DNA of 64,000 nucleotides from Cyclaneusma minus. Its lineage: Eukaryota; Ascomycota; Leotiomycetes; Marthamycetales; Marthamycetaceae. The notes under the pieces are model-generated. The model worked only from the letters and a program-made list of their open reading frames with translations, was not told where the DNA came from and did not search any database. Positions 55,747 to 64,000 of this stretch are shown piece by piece (the first letter of the stretch is position 1; each line of letters starts with the position of its first letter). Location: NCBI GenBank assembly GCA_037179335.1, contig JAKZHN010000038.1, forward strand, positions 248,001-312,000, written 5' to 3'. The position numbers and the translations under genes are program-made.

Positions 55747-57070
55747 CATCCTCTGAAACCACTCCGATCCACCGCAACACCGTCGCCGTGGCTTACCGCG
55801 CTGAATCTCGAAAGTCTCTCCTTGCGGTGGATCTGGGCTATGAGCCCTACGTTCCGGGAGGCTATCACCATCGCGAAGGTCTGGCACCTCCTCTCGTGAG
55901 CGCAGATCCGTCCAAGATGTACAAACCCAACAGTCCGTGGACCTGGTCCTTCCTGACCACCGCCTTCCTACAGGCTGCCATCGTCCTGGCCATGGAATGG
56001 TGAGTGATCCGGACCTCCAATTGTCTGGCCATTCGCAATGCTAACCTCCACCGCAGCTATGTCTTTGCCAAATTCCAATTGAGTCTAAGGCCTCACGCTG
56101 CCGAAAACGCGGACACAAAACCGGTGCCAGTCGATCTATCGCTGTTCATCTTCGGATTCGTCTATCAATGTGTGCTCGTCTACGACTCGCTGAGGCTGAA
56201 GAATACGATTCAGGTCATCGGGCTATGCATCTACAACCTTGGTATGCTGGTTTATTCTGCAATTCAAGTAGACCAGATCAAGGAAGCCATCACCACACTC
56301 CAGACCTCAGGCGAAATCCCCGGTGACAATACCGTGTGGACCGATGTCCAGCCTGTGTTGATTGCAGTTCCATGCGTAATTGCGTTGGGTACCATCATTC
56401 TGTCTTTCATTGCCTGGAAGCTCTACGATGAATTTGCCTGGTCCATTTACAAGCACATCAGTGCTGACCTACGCATGAGGCGGAGATTTCTTACTTTCCA
56501 GGTAAGCTATTTTGAAGCTATGGAAGCTGTGAAGCTATTTTCCCATGTTCCCCCTACTAACACATTGCACAGATTTACATCACTCTCCTGAAGTTCGATT
56601 TCTTCTTCTTCGTCGGCTTCACCGTCCAATTCCTTGTTGTCGTCACTAACGTAACGGACGTCGAATTCGCCCTTACCGCCGCCGCCGTCCCAGTCACAAT
56701 CCTCATCCTCCTCATGGCCGCCTTCTGGACACGCCGCGAAGCGATGGCCGGCATGATGGTAGTCATGGTTCTCTACTTCGGCGGCCTCGCCTACTTCTGC
56801 TTCAAGCTCGTCCGCATGTACCAGCCCAGCCACGAAAGGGACTACGAACCCGCTCGAAAGACCATGACCGTCTTCGCCGTGCTCACCATCGTCCTGATCA
56901 TCCTCACCATCGCCAACACAGTAGCATGCATGCTGAACTTCAACAAGGGTCTGCAGCCACTCATCATGAAGCGCAAGATCGGCAACGACGAAGAGAAGAT
57001 TGTGCAGATGAACGACCTGCCGGAGCCGAACTACCACCGCCCAGCACCGGCTCGGATGACGATCGACTGA
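55747..57070 (+). CDS. UPF0658 Golgi membrane protein; 5' start unresolved
   Basis: Multi-pass membrane protein of the fungal UPF0658 family, located to the Golgi in fission yeast, function unknown. Coding is supported from an acceptor (TCCGCAG) at 55746. Exons are 55747-55999, 56057-56501 and 56573-57070, with introns of 57 nt and 71 nt. Hydrophobic helices include WSFLTTAFLQAAIVLAMEC, VDLSLFIFGFVYQCVLVYDSL, VIGLCIYNLGMLVYSAI, VLIAVPCVIALGTIILSFIAW, FDFFFFVGFTVQFLVVV, FALTAAAVPVTILILLMAAF, MVVMVLYFGGLAYFCF and VFAVLTIVLIILTIANTVACML. DPSKMYKPNSPWTW before helix 1 is typical. If no upstream exon exists, translation could begin at the Met of KMYKPN (55917). Confidence 0.88.
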
Positions 57071-57574
57071 GCGAGCGTCCGAAAAATCCTTTCGCCTATA
57101 CCCCGCTTGCGCCAGTTCCACTTCGATCTGCGCAACACGTACAAAGAGACGACTTGAAACGAGACATTTGGCTTCTTCCTTTTTTTCTGCTAGCAGCTGC
57201 TCGGTCACGATCATGAAAGAATCGACAGCATTCATAGCGAGGGCTTTTTGCGACATTGGCGTTTACGGCATTTAGGGCAGGAGTTTATCGGAACTGTTCG
57301 GCCAGTTCAGATGGAAAGCGAAATTGGTCCAAAAAACGGGGGATTTGAGAAATGCTTGATTTCAAGTTTTTACAGCGTGTGATTTGGTGGGGAGTTCTTT
57401 GTTGCTGTCCAAGGTGCTCAAGAGCATTTCATCTGTTCTCAGCGTTCTGTAGATGTTTTGAGGTGGGCCGTAAGCCGGTTGAGGCGGAAGGTCTTCTGAT
57501 AGCAATTCACACCATTTCAAAACCATGGTTTCCTGGAGAAACTATTAGGCACCGTTATGCGACAAAAGTCTGGA

Positions 57575-57651
57575 CCCCCCTTTGATAATTAGGAATATCT
57601 CCAATGATTGGGAAAATCCTCGGTGATTGAGAATATCAATAAGGATTAGGA
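57575..57651 (+). repeat. Dispersed AT-rich repeat, copy 2
   Basis: Matches 52473-52550 in the same orientation, including CCCCTTT at the left end and GAATATCAATAAGGATTAGG at the right. Differences are scattered substitutions. It lies about 500 bp past the UPF0658 stop. Confidence 0.75.
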
Positions 57652-58483
57652 ATCTTCTAAAGAAAATCTCAAACTGATTGCAATGTAAATCGTACAGCTG
57701 AATACTGCCACACGCTGAATTCGGGAAGGGGGCAGGCAGCCTTGTGCCGTTCAAGTGTATGATGAGCCATCTCTTTTATAATTATACCTAGCTATGCTCC
57801 CAGACAGTGAAGCTCCTGGTTCTCGAACGATTTAAAGTCACTGACCGAAGCTTACTAGAAAGTACAAAATATAAACTAAGAAAAACTGAAAGGGGGGCTT
57901 TCGAGTGACGCCAGCAACTACCAAATCAGCTCCCTACATTCTTGCTCTCCCAACAGCTTTCGCACGAACTGACCACTTATAAGTACCTACCTTGCCTTGG
58001 ATGAAGATCATTCAGCAGTATATAAATGTCCGTTTCATTTGATGTAAGTCTCCATGCCACGTACCAGTACAACAGCATCTCTACATGCCATCGCGAACAA
58101 GCTTCCTGGCTAAAAGCAACCCTCTTCGACTCCCAGCGGTGTCTATAGCCACGAGTCCCAAAATACGCCTCCAACGTGTACTAGAGGCAGCAAACAAAAT
58201 GCTAAAAATCCTCCACCCCATGCCACTCCCCGCAAAATAGCAATCTTGTGATAGACGCCCCGTTTGCCCCTATATGACCATCCCCCCAAATCGATCAAAT
58301 GCATAGCAAGATGCCTGCCCCAAAACTCCTTTTGCTCTGACAAACCTGTTTGGCCCGCTTGCTCGATGTTCTCTTCGAAAATTGCCGTAGTTTCATGCTT
58401 TTCGTACTCGCCCCGCCGTATCGCAGCATCAAACGTATAAATCGTTTTTCGTGGTATCTCCGTATCGCTTTGTCGCCATCGTA

Positions 58484-58508
58484 CATCGCACATCGCACAT
58501 CGCACATC
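58484..58508. repeat. 7-bp microsatellite (CATCGCA), 3.6 copies
   Basis: Exact CATCGCA units in tandem, ending with CATC. Non-coding, just beyond the WC-2 stop. Confidence 0.9.
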
Positions 58509-58600
58509 TGTTGTGCTTTCGCTAGGTTCCCATATTTTCTCCCCCATAGGCTTTGGGGCACTTTCGCCCCTAAAAAAAAGGTTCTTTTGGGGAGGGCTTC

Positions 58601-60251
58601 TCAGCCACTGCCCGTCTGGCTCTGCCCAAGAGCCATACTCCCGGGCGTACCATGGCCACTACTCAGCCCACCACTCCGTTTCTTTTCTTTCTTCGCCCAG
58701 CGCAGCCCACACGCATTACATAACGTTTTGGGCCCGCTGGGCCCTTTTCGCCATTCGGGAGAATCGAGCGTTCCTGTATTTCCATATTAAGCATTCCAGT
58801 TCCATAGCATAGCGCGGGAAAGGGAGTGAAATTCAAACACTAATAGGGAGTTCAGGAGCAACTTACCACAATCAGTACAAACATATTCATCCGCCATCTT
58901 CAACTTCTTCTTTTTATCCCCACGGTTCTCCTTATCACTTGGCATCGCAATACCGGCATCCCCCCGAACCAGTACCGCCCCTTGATCGCCCGTACTAATA
59001 CCCTGACTCCTCTCACCATCCTGATACCGCAGCCCCGTTAACATCTCGATAGTTTCAATATGTGTCGCGCCTTCATATCTCGCCATTTTATCATTTATTG
59101 TATCGGCATGTGCTCCCGCGTTCACTCCTTCCAAATTCTCTCTTGTCAAGGCAGCGGATGGTGAGGGCTTGGCGGGAGGTGGCATGGAACGCGAATCGGG
59201 ATCGTTCGATAAACGTGCGTTTTGGGACATGGACATTGGGGTGCCGTCGGTTTCGGTTCCTTCAGAGGGTGTTATGTCGGAGCGCCCTTCTTGCTTCTTG
59301 AGCCAGTGTCGATGCGCGTCTTCGGCTTCTTCTGCTTCTTCGCGCTTTAGCTCTGCAATTCTCCGCATCAAGCGCTCGTTTTCGATTTTGTGTTCGAGGA
59401 AGGAATCAAGCAGCATGGAGTTTTTCGTCGGATACGGACGCGCCATCATAAAGAAACCGCGACAGAAACCGGCTGCGTTGTTGGGACCAAAGGCGCCTGC
59501 TTCGGCCGTTAAATGCGGGTGGCCGTGCGACTCGAAGATCGTGTAGGTGCCGTCGGCTTTGCGGAAGCGGTAGAAGAAGCGTAATGTGTGGCCCGTGGCG
59601 ATGCTCTCGTTGAATTCACGCACGAAGATACCGCTGTCGTCGGGGTGGATGAAGTCGACGATGAACTTACCGACCAGTTCTTCTTGTGCGTAGCCGGTGA
59701 GGGCCTTTCCGGAGGGCGAGATGTAGACGATGCGGCCGTCAGGAGTCAGGATGTGGAGAAAGTCTTTGAGCTCTTCGACAACTCGCTGTGACCAGTTGCG
59801 CCGCTTGGTGAATTCGGTCAATGTGCTGCCGCCGGTCTGGCCGGATTGGGCGCCGAAACCGGTAGGGAGGGGACCAGCCCCGGCGCCGGCTAAAGGGGGG
59901 TCTTGGTCGGCGGTGACTTCGTCGCCTTGGGACGTGGAGTGGGCCATGGAGGCGGGCAGAGGTGGGTAGGTCTTAGGGGGCGAGGGGTTGTTGTCTTCCA
60001 GGGCGCTCATGTCGAGGGTCATAGGCATGGGGTCGAAGGAGTCGAGCATGCTGTCGTCGAGCATGCCGCCCATGGAGGAGTCGCTCGCCATCTGCGGCGG
60101 TAGTTAGCGAGCTGCTGGACGATGGTGGGACAGTCGCGATGCAGAACCATACCTGCGGGTTCAGGGTGTTAACACCCCCCATGACCCCGTAGTACATGGC
60201 CGGATCTATATTTATGCTCGGGACGTTCGGATTCGGGGGACCCTGGGACAT
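58601..60251 (-). CDS. wc-2: White collar-2, PAS/GATA light and clock transcription factor
   Basis: Partner of the blue-light photoreceptor WC-1 in the nuclear white collar complex. Exons are 60153-60251 (MSQGPPNPNVPSINIDPAMY...), 58867-60091 and 58601-58773, with introns of 61 nt (GTATGG..CGCAG) and 93 nt (GTAAGT..TACAG); 498 aa. The PAS domain is at about 130-225 (NWSQRVVEELKDFLHILTPDG, YISPSGKALTGY, IVDFIHPDDSGIFVREFN, FYRFRKADGTY). The last intron splits the GATA finger after CTDC (Cys438, Cys441); joining gives C-x2-C-x18-C-x2-C with TLDSPEWRKGPSGPKTLCNACGLRWAKKEKK. An acidic coiled stretch (LKREEAEEAEDAHRHW) lies between PAS and finger. Unspliced reading would lose the finger. Confidence 0.96.
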
Positions 60252-61137
60252 GTTGATGAAAGCTTGTGTTTGTGCCAGTGCTTCAATCTCTCGGCTCTCG
60301 CATCAAGTGTACCTCTCCACCGTCATGCTCCTGAGGCGAATGGTGATTGATAAATGAGTGGACGGAGTTAAGGTGGTGGTATATGCTTGGGATGGGGGAG
60401 AGTCGATTTGCCGGCCGTGCGTTCAATTCCGCAAGTCGATAAAGCGTCTGCCGATCCGCTCTCCTTGTGGCAATCGCGTGGCTTATGCAAGTGTTGAAGC
60501 TTTTAGAGTACCAGGAACCAAAAACCCAAGCTTTGACTACCGCTGGTTCCACGGAAGAGAGCTCCGCTGACCGTGGTGACTTGATGCATTAGCACATGAC
60601 CATTTCTGCTTAGTAGTTGTGTATATATATTTTATGGAATTCTCGAGCCATTCCTGTCTGATGCACGATCCCGACAACCAGCTTTCATACCTTATCGATA
60701 AAGAATGCGAGAGCTTCTACGCGTCACGGACCACGCGCCAATAAAATAAAGCGAGCACCAAGTGGATTTGAGCAGTCTATCGGTCCTAGATAGAAGGTGG
60801 AAAATTGAGAATCGAGAATTTGAGATCACCTTGAAAATCAAAACTGATTCTGGAGAATTTGTTCACGCATGAGAAAATACGAAGAAGGTACTCTAGAGGC
60901 TAGAGCTCACTTGCCGCTAAAACGCGTCCAGTATCGCGTCAATAAACGTCCTTTCAGCCTCGTTCCGCCTCGGCTGCAGCGGCTACAATAAAACAACTAC
61001 ATGTACATGGTCCTTCACCTTTCAACATTCGACACCTTTAGTCGTTTCCTACATCTTGTGTTGCCAGGCCCGCCACTCTAAGTCTATGGAAAGGAACAGC
61101 TGACTTTCTCCGCTATTTCAGAGGCAAGCCGGTCAAG
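60252..61137. promoter_or_regulatory. Divergent promoter region, WC-2 (-) and RAD50 (+)
   Basis: 886 bp. A TATATATATTTTATGG string at about 60621-60637 and an ACATGTACATG palindrome near 61000 are visible. No gene seen. Confidence 0.45.
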
Positions 61138-64000
61138 ATGTATGTCCCTGAACCTTCCTATCTGTCGTTCTGCTCTTCTGTTTCGACGACTGACTTTTGT
61201 GAAGGTGTAAGTGAAGCTCGCCACCAAAACCCGTTCTTGAATATACCGTCTCCGGATCTCGACTGACCGTGCTCCGCAGCCTCGATCGAGAAGCTCTCAA
61301 TCCAAGGGTCAGTACATCTGTCATTCCACCTATGATCTCGGCGTCTCTCCTAACAGAACCCACAGCATCCGGTCCTTTTCCCACTCCCACGCCGAGTCAC
61401 TGAGATTTGAAACCCCTCTGACTCTTATTGTTGGCGACAATGGGTCCGGCAAAACCGTATGTGGCGGAAACTAGGCCTCGCTTCGACACCGTGCTAAAAA
61501 TTGGCAGACCATCATCGAATGTCTCAAGTATGCCACGACCGGTCAGTTGCCGCCAAACAGCAAGGGCGGTGCCTTCATCCACGATCCAAAGGTCAGCTAA
61601 GCTCTTGATCCCTGGGCATTCGTTGCTGACTACCTACTTGTAGGTAGCGGGCGAAAGCGACATTCTCGCACAAATCAAGCTGAAGTTTCGTGGCAACACT
61701 GGCGCACAATTCATGATCACGAGGAGTCTGGAGCTCAAGCTCAAGAAGACGACGCGCACGATGAAAACCCTTGAAGGCCAGTTGGTAATGCTGCATAATG
61801 GAGAGAGGACGAGCATGTCTTCGCGTGTGGCTGAACTGGATACAATAATGCCGCAGACCCTGGGAGTGGCCACTGCAATTCTCGATAACGTCATCTTCTG
61901 CCACCAGGACGAGTCCTTATGGCCTATGAGCGAACCGTCGGCGTTGAAGAAGAAGTTCGATGAAATTTTCGAGGCTCTCAAATACACGAAGGCCATCGAT
62001 AACATCAAGCTCCTGAGGAAGAACTTGAATGCTGAGCTAAACACCCAAAAAGCTCTGGAAACAGTCGCCAAGGCGGACAAGGACAAGGGAGACAAGGTCA
62101 AGAGGGCGTCTGAGGCCCTTCACGACGAGATTGAGCAACTGAAGACAAGGGCCAGACAGATCAATGCAGAGCTCGAGCAAGCTGCGGAAATCGCCCAGGA
62201 GAAGAGAGAAGAGATGGAGCAGTATGCTGGCATCTTGAGCAAGCTAGAGATAAAGAGAACCCGGGCAAAAGAGCGTGAATCGGACGTGGCAGATCTAAAG
62301 ACCACTCTGGACGAGCTACCTGATTCTAGTGAGCAACTACAAAACACTCTGGCCGAATACGAAGATCGTATGATGGCACTCAGGGAGCAAGAGAAGGAGT
62401 ACGTTGAACAGTATCGGCGAGTCCAGGAAGAGGTCAATCATGTTCGAGCCACGTTGCAAGGCAAGTTGGCTGAGCAGGGCAATTACCAAGCCCGGAAAGA
62501 GAATCACGAAAGACAGATAGAACTGAGGAAGCAGTTGGTCCAGGATGCAGCTAGAGAACATGCCATCCGCGGCTACGAAGGGGCTCTGAGTGAAAGCCAG
62601 ATACAAGAGTTCGTCGAAAAGGTGTCAAAGTTGTCACGCGAGAAAAAGCGAGAGTTGGAGCGCATACAGGCGAAGACTCAGGAGGAACTCAGAGAGGCCC
62701 AGTCAGCTCTGGCAGAGCTTCGGTCACAACAAGCTGCAAAGTCGGAGTCGAAGAAGTCAGCAAACCAATCCATCGCTGCCAATAACCGAAATTCCCAGCA
62801 ACTCCAGCGTGAAATTGACCGCATCCCGTTCGATGAGGGCGCAATAGCCGTTCTAGAGTCTTCACACAAAGAACTGAAAGCAAACCACGAGAAAGCCATA
62901 GCTGATCAAACCGCTGCTAATCTGGACGAGAAACTCCGTGCCGAGAACAACAACTTGAGAGACTTGGAAGCCGAAAATGAAAGAATAGGCCAAGCTCTAA
63001 CGCAGAGTATGCTCTATGTACAAGATCGGGCGGAATTGGAGCACATCAAAAAGGAGCTGAAAGCCCGAGAGCATAGCCTGGACGCAATGATCAAGACGCA
63101 TAAGGCGAAAATCGCAGCCCTTGTTGGTGACAACTGGAGGCCCGATAATGTTGAACTCAAGTTTCAAAGAGTCCTGGGTGACAGAGATCAAGAACTGGTT
63201 ACCGCTCAGAAAGCGCGAGCTGATGTGGAACGCCAGCATCAGAAGGTGGCACTCAGTCTATCAACCGCTCGTGAAACAAGGAAACGAAAACAGGCCGAAC
63301 TCAAGAATTGCGAGAAGAAAGTGTGTGACGCTCTTGCTACTGAGGATGCTCCACTCGCCAGCGCCGAAAGCTACCCCGATGAGCTTGAACAGATTCAGCA
63401 AAGCAGGGACAAAGCGAAGTCTAACGTCGGGAATTACCAGTACCTCGCAGAGTTCTGGAGTAGGTGTATCAAGACGGCTGAGAGGAAAAACATGTGCCAT
63501 GTCTGCGAAAGGAACTTCGATCCCAGCGAGCGTTCACCGGCCGTGGAGAAATTGAGAGCTAAGCAGGCAAAAGCTCTGAAGAACGCCACAGAGGACTGGC
63601 TGGCGTGTGCTGAGCAAGAGCTTCAGAGTGCACGCGAGGTAGGGCCACAGTACGAAACTTACATGCGTTTAAAGGGAGAATTGCCTGCCCTTGACAAGGA
63701 CATAACGGAGCTGGAGAGTCAGTCAAATTCTTTCCTCAGAGACCTTGAAGAGAAAGACGCCCACGTGCAGGAGCAAGAGTCGATGAAGAGAGATGCCGAA
63801 TCACTGAGCAATACCATCAGCAATATCATCCGTTATGCCGCCGACATTCGGTCTCTCGGGGAGGACATCGAGCGATTGTCGACACAACAAAAGTCTTCCG
63901 GCGTGTCGGCTTCTGTAGACGACCTACGAGACGAGCAGAGTAAATGCAATGAACAGCTGCGAGCCGTCAGGAAGTCTATCGAGAAATTGAAGGACGAGAA
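61138..64000 (+). CDS. rad50: RAD50, MRN/MRX complex ATPase, 3' end outside window
   Basis: SMC-like ATPase of the Mre11-Rad50-Nbs1 complex for double-strand-break repair and telomeres. Exons are 61138-61204, 61280-61307, 61366-61456, 61508-61591 and 61644 onward, with introns of 75, 58, 51 and 52 nt. SIEKLSIQGIRSFSHSHAESLRFETPLTLIVGDNGSGK-T-TIIECLKYAT is assembled from four exons. Walker A (GDNGSGKT) ends at the third intron. The Q-loop region VIFCHQDESLWPMSEPSALKKKFDEIFEA is intact. A long coiled coil follows, with the zinc hook CHVC near 63493. The true start is uncertain: the first exon adds MYVPEPSYLSFCSSV..., which known Rad50 proteins lack, and rests on a GTGTAA donor. The window ends in the second coiled-coil arm; Walker B is outside. 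Confidence 0.95.

Larger units (their letters stand above)
57071..58600. other. 1.5 kb convergent intergenic region with repeats
   Basis: Between UPF0658 (+) and WC-2 (-). It holds dispersed repeat copy 2 (57575-57651) and a 7-bp microsatellite (58484-58508). No gene seen. Confidence 0.5.

Noticed and set aside
1..64000. CRISPR arrays, prophage, insertion sequences, intact transposons
   Set aside because: No spaced direct repeats, no transposase, reverse transcriptase or integrase motifs in any frame read; the genome is eukaryotic.

Overview
The window is a 64 kb piece of a filamentous ascomycete (Pezizomycotina) nuclear chromosome. The evidence is a dense run of single eukaryotic genes on both strands (about one per 2.3 kb), many introns of 50-130 nt with GT..AG ends and CTAAC/CTAAT-like branch sites, and fungal genes such as a white collar-2 photoreceptor partner, a SIN-pathway Cdc14 protein, a UPF0658 Golgi protein and a WSC-like wall protein. 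A dothideomycete is my best guess from the feel of the proteins, but I cannot prove it. There are no operons, no intact transposon and no secondary-metabolite backbone gene. The content is mostly housekeeping.

Layout. 1-16 kb: a truncated WSC-like surface protein with a repeat-built Ser/Thr stalk (-), MAF1 repressor of RNA polymerase III (-), AP-1 sigma subunit (-), glutamate-cysteine ligase modifier subunit (+), Bud32/KEOPS kinase (-), an unknown single-pass membrane protein (+), an AusD/Trt5-like methyltransferase (+) and a C2H2 transcription factor (-). 16-24 kb: a gene-poor part with one weak orphan (-), a sugar transporter (-) whose upstream region carries a perfect inverted repeat, and a dienoyl-CoA isomerase (-). 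24-35 kb: an unusual isochorismatase-like/AlkB/GST fusion (+), the CORVET subunit Vps8 (-) and a GPALPP-motif protein (+). 35-46 kb: a RING-H2 membrane protein (-), cyclophilin H (+), a gene-free stretch with degenerate GC-rich repeats, a Cys-rich membrane protein (-), Mak11 (-) and Cdc14/SIN (-). 47-64 kb: GGPP synthase (+), a tRNA-like element with T tracts, a GNAT acetyltransferase (-), a METTL13/EEF1AKMT4-like methyltransferase (-), the PP4 R2 subunit (-), a UPF0658 Golgi protein (+), WC-2 (-) and RAD50 (+), which runs off the right edge.

The genes do not form one pathway. Several touch growth and stress control: MAF1 and Mak11 (tRNA and ribosome synthesis), GCL modifier (glutathione), AlkB fusion, PP4R2 and RAD50 (possible or known DNA-damage roles), AP-1 and Vps8 (endosomal traffic), WC-2 (light and clock). 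Exon boundaries given here were read by eye from splice signals and reading-frame continuity. Where the start codon could not be settled (RAD50, UPF0658, the Cys-rich protein, the 16.2 kb orphan) this is stated.
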